Below the pieces are notes generated by a model. It searched no databases and had not been told where the DNA came from. It worked only from the letters and a program-made list of their open reading frames with translations. A stretch of DNA of 31,451 nt from positions 1-31,451 of the forward strand of contig DBPV01000007.1 of NCBI GenBank assembly GCA_002304995.1. The letters run 5' to 3'. Below, in pieces: positions 16,796-24,049 of this stretch (position 1 is its first letter; each line of letters starts with the position of its first letter). The position numbers and the translations under genes were made by a program. The stretch comes from Syntrophaceae bacterium UBA1411. GTDB taxonomy: Bacteria > Desulfobacterota > Syntrophia > Syntrophales > Smithellaceae.

Positions 16796-16818
16796 AGGCA
16801 GATCCGCCGCGACTGCCT
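16796..16818 (+). terminator. Possible terminator between convergent genes
   Basis: AGGCAG (16796-16801) pairs with CTGCCT (16813-16818) over an 11-base loop, followed by a T-rich but interrupted stretch (TTCATTTCTTTT). It lies in the 37-base gap between the lipoprotein and the convergent PAS gene. Confidence 0.35.
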
Positions 16819-17904
16819 TCATTTCTTTTGGGAATAATCCGGATACAACTTGCGGACGCATTCCGGGCAGAGGCCGTGGCTGAAGAGCGCCCCGGACCGG
16901 TCTGAAATGTACTTCTCGATCCTTTCCCAATAGCCTTCATCATTGCGGATTTTCTTGCAGGACGTGCAGATCGGCAAAAGTCCGCTCAAGGTTTTCACTT
17001 CCGAGAGGGCCTGTTGCAGCTCTCCGATCAGCCGCTCGCGCTCCATTTCCACCTGTTTGCGCTCGGTGATATTTTCGAAAACGGCGACAAACGATCCCGG
17101 GTCGGGACTGTAAACGGAAATGCTGAGCCAAATGTTCAGAGGAGTAAACAGGAATTCAAAGTGCTCGGGCCGGCCGGTGACAGCCACGCGTCCGTAAATT
17201 TCCAGCACTTCGGGACTCTGCTCCCGGATGAGCGGAATGACCTCCGTGACGCGCCTGCCCACGACATCCTTAAGGCCGGTGAGCCTTCCGAAGGCGCTGT
17301 TGACCAGGTTGTAAACGAAATCCACCGGCCGCCCCGCATCGTCGAAGACCATCCGGCAGTGCGCCATGCCGTCGAGCATGTTTTCAAAAAGTTCGTAATA
17401 GCGCTTTTCGCTCGCTTTCAGGGCGTCTTCCGCCTGCCTCCGTCCGGTGATGTCCCGGATGTTCACCATGTCGCCCTCCGCGCCGCCGTAGCGCACTTTT
17501 GTTCCGATGGCCTCCACCCATCTTTTGCCGCCGTTTGCGGTGCGAATGCCGCACTCCACTTTGACCCGCTTTTGTCCCGACCGAACCCGCTGAACTCCCG
17601 CAAGGACAGCCGGCAGGTTCTCCGGCGCGACAAATTCGATGATGCTCCGGCCGACGGCTTCCGTATCGGGCGCGGCCTCGACCAGTTGCAAGGCGGCGGC
17701 GTTGGCAAAACGGATCGTCCCCTCCCAGTCGATGATGATCAGGCTGTCCGTCATCTGATCCACGAGCGAGCGAAAAAGCTCCTCGTTTTCCCGGAGCCTC
17801 TCTTTTGGCAGACGGCGCGGTGCTTCTCCGGTCGTTTCTGTCGCCGGTCTTCGGTTTCCGTCCGCCGCCGGCACCGCGCCGCGGTGAATGTCCTTCGTCT
17901 TCAT
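16819..17904 (-). CDS. Double-PAS protein with C-terminal four-cysteine module, no kinase
   Basis: The product has 361 residues. The first PAS domain (about 40-160) ends in the classic MVNIRDITGRRQAE linker. The second (about 165-285) ends in FENITERKQVE. A short coiled coil (about 285-305) leads to a tail with Cys313/Cys316 and Cys346/Cys349 (CTSC ... CPEC) around KKIRNDEGYWERIEKYI and HGLCPEC. This tail is a familiar zinc-binding-looking ending of many deltaproteobacterial PAS and receiver proteins, usually seen without a kinase. No transmitter, GGDEF or DNA-binding domain follows, so output must go through the tail or a partner. It is the third gene of the kinase-activator operon, starting 10 bases after the activator stop, and may modulate that pair. 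Confidence 0.9.
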   Translation of the reverse strand: MKTKDIHRGAVPAADGNRRPATETTGEAPRRLPKERLRENEELFRSLVDQMTDSLIIIDWEGTIRFANAAALQLVEAAPDTEAVGRSIIEFVAPENLPAVLAGVQRVRSGQKRVKVECGIRTANGGKRWVEAIGTKVRYGGAEGDMVNIRDITGRRQAEDALKASEKRYYELFENMLDGMAHCRMVFDDAGRPVDFVYNLVNSAFGRLTGLKDVVGRRVTEVIPLIREQSPEVLEIYGRVAVTGRPEHFEFLFTPLNIWLSISVYSPDPGSFVAVFENITERKQVEMERERLIGELQQALSEVKTLSGLLPICTSCKKIRNDEGYWERIEKYISDRSGALFSHGLCPECVRKLYPDYSQKK

Positions 17905-17914
17905 GATATATGCC

Positions 17915-19294
17915 TTATCTCGATTTTCTTTTCCGGCCGGTTTCTTCCGGAGGCTTCAGTTCCGCCAGTTTCCGTTGCAGCTGGCGGACCGTAATGCCCA
18001 GAATGCGGGCGGCCTCGCGGCGGTTGCCGCCGGCAGCCTCAAGCACAAACCGCACATGCGCCGCGTCGTTCTCCTTCAGCGTACATAAAGAACGGGAAGA
18101 CGCGGATCCCTGCGGCTCCGGAACCGCGCCGTTGGCGCCCAGATCCGCGGGCGTAATCGCCGGACCGGCGGCCAGCAGCGCGGCGTTTTCGACGATTTGC
18201 GCCAGTTCGCGGATGTTGCCGGGATAATCCCGGCGCGCCAGGGCGGTCATGGCCTCGGGGGAAAATCCGCCGATATTCTTTCCGTGCCGCGCGCAGGCCT
18301 TCTGCAGAAAGTGGGACGCCAGGAGCGGAATGTCCCCGCGCCGGTCCCGAAGCGGCGGCAGGCAGACGTAAGCGGATTTGAGCCGGTACATCAGGTCCAT
18401 GCGGAACTTTCCCTCCTGGCAGGCGGCTTCCAGATTGGTGTTCGTGGCCGACACGAGCCGCACATCCACCCGCACCGGCCGGTCGGCGCCCAGCGGCGCA
18501 AACGTTTTGTCCTCCAGAACGCGCAGCAGCTTGGCCTGCAGGCCGATCGGCAGTTCGCCGATTTCATCGAGAAACAGCGTTCCGCCGTCCGCCTGCTCGA
18601 AGAAGCCGCTGTACGCGCCGTCCGCGCCGGTAAAGGCGCCTTTGACGTGGCCGAAAAACTGGCTTTCGAACATCGTGGCCGGAATGGCGGACACGTTCAC
18701 CGGCACGAAGGGGCCGGCCGGCGCGGGTCCGGCCCGGTGAATGCCGCGCGCCATCAGCTCCTTTCCGGTTCCCGATTCGCCGGTGATCAATACGGGATTG
18801 CCGCTGCGCGCCATCACCTGGGCGTACGAAATGAGCGCCTTCATCTGCTTGTCCTTGGTGATCGTGTCCGCAAACGCGGGAGGAATGTCCGGCGTCTCGC
18901 AGCCGACGTTGATCGAGAGGCCGGCCAGCAGGCCCTTGCGTTCGTAGGCCCGCTCGATGGACAAAAAAAGGAGATCGTTGTCTACGGGCTTGACCAGATA
19001 GTCGTAAGCGCCCTGGCGCATCGCGCGCACGGTGGTCTGGATGTCGTCCACGGCGGTGAGAATGATGAATTCCGTCCCCGGGCAAAAAGGCTTGGTGGCG
19101 TCGAGCACCTGCATGCCGTCCACGTCCGGCATCAGCAGGTCCAGAAGAACGATATCGAAATTTTCCCGGCGGATTCGGGCGATGGCCTCCCGGCCGTTGT
19201 CGCACGCCTCGACGTCCCGGATGCCGCGCCACTTGAGCACGCGCTTCACGGAGGACAGGGACAATTCCTCGTCGTCGACAATCAGGATCTTCAT
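17915..19294 (-). CDS. NtrC-family sigma-54-dependent response regulator
   Basis: The product has 459 residues. A receiver domain (1-about 120) has the acidic pair Asp7/Asp8, phospho-acceptor Asp52 in VLLDLLMP, and Lys in VKPVD. A central AAA+ domain (about 145-385) has Walker A GESGTGKE, the sigma-54 contact loop GAFTGA, Walker B GTLFLDEIGEL and an arginine-rich RDRRGDIPLL region. A Fis-type helix-turn-helix lies near the C-terminus (NRREAARILGITVRQLQRKL). All parts are intact, so it should activate RpoN-dependent promoters when phosphorylated. Its ATG overlaps the stop of the upstream histidine kinase gene by four bases (ATGA), indicating translational coupling and a cognate pair. No convincing sigma-54 promoter was found by eye in the window, so targets are probably elsewhere. 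Confidence 0.96.
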   Translation of the reverse strand: MKILIVDDEELSLSSVKRVLKWRGIRDVEACDNGREAIARIRRENFDIVLLDLLMPDVDGMQVLDATKPFCPGTEFIILTAVDDIQTTVRAMRQGAYDYLVKPVDNDLLFLSIERAYERKGLLAGLSINVGCETPDIPPAFADTITKDKQMKALISYAQVMARSGNPVLITGESGTGKELMARGIHRAGPAPAGPFVPVNVSAIPATMFESQFFGHVKGAFTGADGAYSGFFEQADGGTLFLDEIGELPIGLQAKLLRVLEDKTFAPLGADRPVRVDVRLVSATNTNLEAACQEGKFRMDLMYRLKSAYVCLPPLRDRRGDIPLLASHFLQKACARHGKNIGGFSPEAMTALARRDYPGNIRELAQIVENAALLAAGPAITPADLGANGAVPEPQGSASSRSLCTLKENDAAHVRFVLEAAGGNRREAARILGITVRQLQRKLAELKPPEETGRKRKSR

Positions 19295-21531
19295 AGCTGC
19301 TGTCTCCCCACGTCGTGAATGATCTTCTGAAGCTTATCGATACTGAACGGCTTGTGCAGCGTATAGTCGGGCAGCGCCTTTGCCTGCGGCGGCGCGGAAA
19401 GGGCCTTGCGGTCCGCCGAATAGAGAATCACGGGCAGCAGCGGAAACTTCGCGTGAATTTTTTCCAGGAGCGTCCAGCCGGTGCATCCCCTGAGGCGGAC
19501 TTCCGACACGACAATGTCCACTTCCGGATGCTGGCCGAGAAACTGGAGAATGTCCTCGGGCCTGTCCTGGACTTCGGACCGCCAGATCACCGCGTCCACG
19601 AAATTGGCCTTGAGCTCCTTCAAATACTTGACGTTGTGATCGATGCACAAAATGGCCGGATACAGGCTGATCTCGGTTTCGCCGTCGAGCGGCAGGTAAA
19701 GGGAAAACCGGCTTCCCCGCCCCGGCCGCGACAGCACGCTGATCAGGCCGTGGTGCTCCTTGATCAGGCCGTAGGAAATGGACAGCCCCAGCCCCGTCCC
19801 GTCGCGGTCGCGCCGCGTGGTGAAGAAGGGATCGAAAATCTGATCCATGATCTTGCGGTCGATTCCCTTGCCGTTGTCCTCGATATCGACGACCACCGCC
19901 TTGAGCCTCTCGATGCAGCGGCAGCGGATGGTGATGACGCCTTTGCGGCCGGCGGGGATCGCCTGGTGGGCGTTGATGAGCAGATTGGCGATCACCTGTT
20001 CGATTTTCTGGAAATGGCCCGAAACCGGGAGCACGTCGTCGGCGATGTCCTGTTCGATTTTCGAGACGGTCCGGCGGATCTGCGCGCCCACGATCACCAG
20101 CGCGCCCGCAATCACCTCCGGCACCGACATCAGCTTTTTCTGCGTGGTCTCGTCGGAGCGGGAAAATTCTTTCAGACTGGTCACGACCCGGCTGATCCGG
20201 TTGGCGCCGATCTTGAACGCCGAAATGATCTCCCGCATGTTGCGGCAGACCTCTTCGAAGGACAGACCGCGCTTTTCCCAGTCGGGATGGCGGGCGCTCG
20301 AACCGGAAAGGATCGTTTCCACCGTGCTCCAGATTTCTTCGAGGATCGGCACGTTGTAGGCGATGAAGCTGACCGGATTGTTGATCTCGTGCGCGACGCC
20401 GGCGACCACCTCGCCCAGTGCGGTGAGCTTGTGCGTCTGAATCATCTGCTGGAGCCTGAGCTCGCCTTCCTGGCGGATGCGCTTGTCCTCCGTGACGTCC
20501 TGCCACGCGCCGACGATGTAGTTGGTCGATCCGGCGGGCAGCTGCACGACGCGCCAGTAGTCCGAAAACCAGCGGTAGGAATCGTCCATCACGCGAAACC
20601 GGTAGCTGTACCGGTGCGTTCCTTTTTCCTGGCCGGCCTTGAGCTCGTCGAGGATGCGCGGCCGGTCGTCCGGATGAATGTGGTCGGTCCAGAAATCTTC
20701 ATCTTCCGTAAAGCAGCGCGGCGGATAACCGGTAATCTCCTCGATGGTGCTGCTCACGAAGGTGACGCTGAAATTGTCCCCCGCCTTGCGGGTGTAGGAA
20801 ATGATCGGCAAAGATTCCAGAAGGAGCGAAAGATGGTCGGTGGTCTGCTTGAGCGCCTTCTGCGTCCGGTGGCGCTCCATGAGTTCGGTCAGAAGCGCTT
20901 CGTTGGCCTGGGCCAGCTCCGCCGTCCTTTCCTGGACGCGCTCTTCCAGCTCCTTGTGCGCGCGAAGCAGCGCCTCTTTGGCCTTCTTGCGCCGGGTGAT
21001 GTCCTCGAGGGTTTCGATGGCGCCGATCAGTTCGCCCCCTTCGTCGCGGATGAGCGCCGCCGTGAAGCGCAGCCACTTGCCCCGATGGCCGAGCTCCGGG
21101 AAGAAATCGATCGCCTCGTAAGCCTCGTCGAGCAGTTTGGATTTGGAATATTTGCCGGTGTACCACTTGGCCATTTTCTCCTGCGCGCGGCTGACCAGCA
21201 GATCGGCCATGCAGGGCCGCTTCTTGCCGTAAAACGCCCGCCACTGCTGGGACGTGCCGATGACGTCTTCGGCGCGGATCTTGGTGAGCTGTTCGAGCGC
21301 CTTGTTCCAGTAGAGGATGTGATGATCCTTGCTGATCACGAACGCGGGGATCGGCGAACGGCTGACGACGCTTTTGAGGCGCTCTTCGCTTTCTCTGAGT
21401 TTGCCCTGGGCCAGTCGGAGCTTTTCGATTTCGCGGCACAACGTTACGGTATCCCGGGCCTGTCTCTCGTCGCTGTTGGATTTGCTCTTCACGATCGCGC
21501 CTTTCTTTGGAACGGGAGCACTGGCAGCCAT
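19291..21531 (-). CDS. PAS sensor histidine kinase with C-terminal pseudo-receiver
   Basis: The product has 746 residues and no membrane segment, so it is cytoplasmic. An N-terminal coiled coil is followed by PAS1 (about 40-175, with a QQWRAFYGKKRP insert), a second coiled coil, PAS2 (about 230-355), then a transmitter. The H-box is AGVAHEINNP with His381, the N-box is NLLINAHQAI, G1 is IEDNGKGID, and G2 is GTGLGLSISYG, all intact. Residues about 625-746 fold like a receiver, but the phospho-acceptor position is Glu677 (VVSEVRLRG) and the acidic pair is reduced to IDHN; the Ser and Lys positions (YSAD, HKPF) remain. ATG 21531 lacks a good ribosome site; GTG 21492, 13 codons in, has GAAAGG and is a fair alternative. 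It heads the operon with the NtrC-type regulator. Confidence 0.94.
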   Translation of the reverse strand: MAASAPVPKKGAIVKSKSNSDERQARDTVTLCREIEKLRLAQGKLRESEERLKSVVSRSPIPAFVISKDHHILYWNKALEQLTKIRAEDVIGTSQQWRAFYGKKRPCMADLLVSRAQEKMAKWYTGKYSKSKLLDEAYEAIDFFPELGHRGKWLRFTAALIRDEGGELIGAIETLEDITRRKKAKEALLRAHKELEERVQERTAELAQANEALLTELMERHRTQKALKQTTDHLSLLLESLPIISYTRKAGDNFSVTFVSSTIEEITGYPPRCFTEDEDFWTDHIHPDDRPRILDELKAGQEKGTHRYSYRFRVMDDSYRWFSDYWRVVQLPAGSTNYIVGAWQDVTEDKRIRQEGELRLQQMIQTHKLTALGEVVAGVAHEINNPVSFIAYNVPILEEIWSTVETILSGSSARHPDWEKRGLSFEEVCRNMREIISAFKIGANRISRVVTSLKEFSRSDETTQKKLMSVPEVIAGALVIVGAQIRRTVSKIEQDIADDVLPVSGHFQKIEQVIANLLINAHQAIPAGRKGVITIRCRCIERLKAVVVDIEDNGKGIDRKIMDQIFDPFFTTRRDRDGTGLGLSISYGLIKEHHGLISVLSRPGRGSRFSLYLPLDGETEISLYPAILCIDHNVKYLKELKANFVDAVIWRSEVQDRPEDILQFLGQHPEVDIVVSEVRLRGCTGWTLLEKIHAKFPLLPVILYSADRKALSAPPQAKALPDYTLHKPFSIDKLQKIIHDVGRQQL

Positions 21532-21593
21532 CCGGGGACGCGCAGCCGCGGCCGCCGCAATGAAGAAGCCATCTTTTAAAAACTGATAAAAAG

Positions 21594-21621
21594 ATTATAG
21601 GGGCTCGGTTTCAGAAGTCAA
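21594..21621 (-). promoter_or_regulatory. Sigma-70-type promoter for the histidine kinase operon
   Basis: On the minus strand TTGACT (21621-21616), a 16-base spacer and a perfect TATAAT (21599-21594) form one of the strongest promoters seen in the window. The start would be near 21587, about 56 bases before ATG 21531. Confidence 0.75.
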
Positions 21622-21648
21622 ACATTTCTTTGGCAACATTTCTTTGGC
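21621..21648. repeat. Perfect 14-bp tandem duplication between divergent promoters
   Basis: AACATTTCTTTGGC occurs twice in immediate succession (21621-21634 and 21635-21648). It lies just upstream of the kinase-operon -35 and about 40 bases upstream of the plus-strand -35, a place where a regulator could touch both promoters. Confidence 0.8.
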
Positions 21649-21689
21649 CGCTTTTGCGGCCGCGCAGTGCGGCGCCGTTTTATTTGGCC

Positions 21690-21719
21690 TTGACAGGCCG
21701 GCGTCCGCTATTTTATAAA
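21690..21719 (+). promoter_or_regulatory. Sigma-70-type promoter for the acyl-CoA synthetase gene
   Basis: A perfect TTGACA (21690-21695), an 18-base spacer and TATAAA (21714-21719, 5/6) predict a start near 21726, about 75 bases before ATG 21801. This supports 21801 rather than the longer open frame that begins at 21630. Confidence 0.7.
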
Positions 21720-21800
21720 AACGCCGCTTCCGGCGGCCGACGAGGAAATGACGCTCGGGGAAACGCCTTCTGCACGCCGGACGAAAGGAGCGATCCGGCC

Positions 21801-23888
21801 ATGGAAAAATTCTTCAGCCCCCGCAGTATCGTTGTCTTCGGCGCTTCCGCCACCAAAATGAATCTGGGCCAAATTGTTCTGCTCAACAACAAGCAAATCG
21901 GCTACGCGGGAAATCTTTACGGCGTCGGCTCCCGGGAGGGAGACGTGAACGGCATTCCCATCTACGCCCGCGTGTCCGATCTACCCGAGACGCCGGACGT
22001 CGCGATCTTTCTCACGCCCGCCAAAACAGTGCCCGGCCTGATGGAAGAATGCGGCCGGAAGGGCATCACGCATATCGTCATCGAATCGGGCGGCTTCAGC
22101 GAATACTCGCAGGGCGATCGCACGCTGGAAGAGGAGGTGCTCGCCGTCGCCGACCGGTACGGCATGAAAATCATCGGCCCCAACTGTGTGGGCACCGTCA
22201 ATTTCGATTCTAAAATGATGATGCCCTTCGCCTTTTTCCGCGACATTCCCACGGGCGGCCGGCTGGGCCTCATCTCGCAAAGCGGCGGCGTGGGCGGCAC
22301 CTACCTGCGCGCCGTGGCGGGCTACGGCGTCAAGCCCGGCAAATTCGTATCCACCGGCAACAAGCTGCAGCTCGATGAAGCCGACTTTCTTGCGTACTTC
22401 AGCCGCGACGACAAGACGGACACGATTGCCCTGTATCTGGAAGGGTTCAAGCGGGGACGGGCGTTTTTTGACCTCGCCCGCTCCTGCGATAAACCGATCA
22501 TCATTCAAAAATCCAACCGGACGCCCGCCAGCGCCAAAATCGCCCAGTCGCATACCACCGCGCTTTCCGGCGACGACGCGGTGGCGGACGGGGCGTTCGT
22601 CCAGGCCGGCGTCATCCGCGTGGAGGACGAGATGGATTTCATCAACGCCATCAAGGTCGTGCGCATGCCGCTTATGAAGGGCAACCGGGTGGCGGTGCTG
22701 TCGCGCTCCGGCGGCCACGCGGTACTTTCCGCCGACGCGTGCGGCCGGTTCGGCTTCGACATGGTTCCCTTTCCGCCGGCGTTCATCGAAAAACTCAGGA
22801 CCCTCTACAACACGCGCGTCATCGCGCATCAGAATCCGCTGGATCTGGGGGAAATTTTCGACTACACGCTTTTCACGGACATTCTGGAAGAGGCCCTGAA
22901 GATCGAAACGTACGACGGCGTTTTGTTCAATCACCTGTATTCCGCCGACTTCGAAGCGGACATGTCGCGGACCTTTCTGGCCGGCGTGGAAAAACTGGTG
23001 GAAAAATACGCCAAGCCGGTCTGTCTCACCATGATCTCCGACCGGGAAGAAATCTTAAAAATTCAGCAGTCGCAGCCCTTCCCCGTTTTCACCTCGCCGC
23101 TCGAGGGCGCAAAAGCGCTCCACGTGTCGCGAACCTACTACGAAATGAAAGAGGCGCGCAACGGCCGCGGCCCGCTGGCGGATTATCCGCTGGACACGAA
23201 AACGGTTCAGACGATCCGCGAGCGCTGCCGCCGGGAAGGCCGCATCGCGCTCACGGACGAAGCGCTGACCGTCTGCGCCGCGGCGGGATTGCGGCCGGCC
23301 GAAAGCCTGCTGCTCAAAGATGAAGTCGCGCCGGGAAGACTTCCCCTGCGCTATCCCGTCGCCGTCAAGCTGGTGTCGCGCGACGCCTCGCACAAATCCG
23401 ACGCAGGAGGCGTGGCGCTTTCCATCCGCAACAAAAAGCAGCTGGCCGGAACGCTCGCCGACATGAAAAAAAGAATTCTGGCCATGAACCGACCGCCGGC
23501 CATCGACGGTTATCTGATTCAGGAAATGGCGCCCGCGGGAGTGGAATGCTTTGTGGGAGGACGCCGCGATCCGGCTTTCGGCTCCGTCATCGTGGCCGGC
23601 CTGGGCGGTGTTTTCGTTGAAATCTTTCAGGACACGGCCGTCCGCCTGGCGCCGGTGACGCCAAACGAGGCAGCCGGCATGCTCCGGAAACTGAAGGCCT
23701 ATCCGCTCCTGGAAGGCGCCAGAGGCAAAGCGCCGGCGGACGTGGAGGCGCTCGTGGACGTGATCTGCCGGATCTCCGCTCTTTTGGCCGCCTGCCCGGA
23801 CATCGCGGAAATCGACCTCAACCCCGTCATCGTGCATCCCCGGGGACAGGGCGTGTCGCTCGTGGACGCCCGCGTTTTCTTCGCGTAA
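21801..23888 (+). CDS. ADP-forming acyl-CoA synthetase (acetate-CoA ligase family), alpha-beta fusion
   Basis: The product has 695 residues. It interconverts an acyl-CoA plus ADP and phosphate with the free acid, CoA and ATP, conserving energy in anaerobes. The CoA-binding domain begins PRSIVVFGASATKMNLG and is followed by a succinyl-CoA-ligase-like part with LISQSGGVGGTYL. A conserved SHTxxLxG segment carries His251, the likely phosphohistidine. A second ligase-like domain (RSGGHAVLSADAC) is followed by the C-terminal ATP-grasp half (VAVKLVSRDASHKSDAGGV, PAGVECFVGGRRDPAFG, IDLNPVIV). This is the single-chain alpha-beta order. AAAGGAG precedes ATG 21801. It diverges from the kinase operon and could be one of its regulatory concerns, though no sigma-54 promoter is seen. 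Substrate range (acetate versus other acids) cannot be told from the sequence by eye. Confidence 0.93.
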   Translation: MEKFFSPRSIVVFGASATKMNLGQIVLLNNKQIGYAGNLYGVGSREGDVNGIPIYARVSDLPETPDVAIFLTPAKTVPGLMEECGRKGITHIVIESGGFSEYSQGDRTLEEEVLAVADRYGMKIIGPNCVGTVNFDSKMMMPFAFFRDIPTGGRLGLISQSGGVGGTYLRAVAGYGVKPGKFVSTGNKLQLDEADFLAYFSRDDKTDTIALYLEGFKRGRAFFDLARSCDKPIIIQKSNRTPASAKIAQSHTTALSGDDAVADGAFVQAGVIRVEDEMDFINAIKVVRMPLMKGNRVAVLSRSGGHAVLSADACGRFGFDMVPFPPAFIEKLRTLYNTRVIAHQNPLDLGEIFDYTLFTDILEEALKIETYDGVLFNHLYSADFEADMSRTFLAGVEKLVEKYAKPVCLTMISDREEILKIQQSQPFPVFTSPLEGAKALHVSRTYYEMKEARNGRGPLADYPLDTKTVQTIRERCRREGRIALTDEALTVCAAAGLRPAESLLLKDEVAPGRLPLRYPVAVKLVSRDASHKSDAGGVALSIRNKKQLAGTLADMKKRILAMNRPPAIDGYLIQEMAPAGVECFVGGRRDPAFGSVIVAGLGGVFVEIFQDTAVRLAPVTPNEAAGMLRKLKAYPLLEGARGKAPADVEALVDVICRISALLAACPDIAEIDLNPVIVHPRGQGVSLVDARVFFA

Positions 23889-23986
23889 AAAAACGAGGGC
23901 TTGAGGAAGTATCACGCGGGCATTCGCCCGCCGGGTAGAAGGAAGGAAGGAACTACCCCGATACTTCCCGCGCGCCCCCTCTTTTT
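23887..23986. terminator. Bidirectional terminator with a three-way-junction fold and AAGG-repeat loop
   Basis: The outer stem pairs 23895-23899 with 23977-23981. A perfect 9-bp stem pairs 23905-23913 with 23960-23968. Two inner hairpins branch from it: 23916-23921 with 23926-23931 (4-base loop) and 23933-23938 with 23953-23958 (14-base loop). The second loop is purely purine: AAGGAAGGAAGGAA. T5 follows on the plus strand (23982-23986) and T7 on the minus strand (complement of 23887-23893), so it can terminate both convergent genes. The branched fold and repeated GGA motifs exceed what termination needs. Confidence 0.75.
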
Positions 23987-24049
23987 GTCCGCTGCTTAAA
24001 AAGCGGCCGGCTGCGGTTTTTAAATGTATTCCCGACGACCGGCCTTCGG

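Noticed and set aside
19315..21579. A 754-codon open frame antisense to the histidine kinase gene
   Set aside because: It is a shadow of the GC-rich codon use of the real gene. It has no ribosome site, no recognisable domain and a biased His/Arg/Asp composition, while the opposite strand encodes clear PAS and transmitter motifs.
21630..21800. An N-terminal extension of the acyl-CoA synthetase frame
   Set aside because: It begins inside the tandem repeat and crosses the promoter at 21690-21719. ATG 21801 has a ribosome site and matches the family start.
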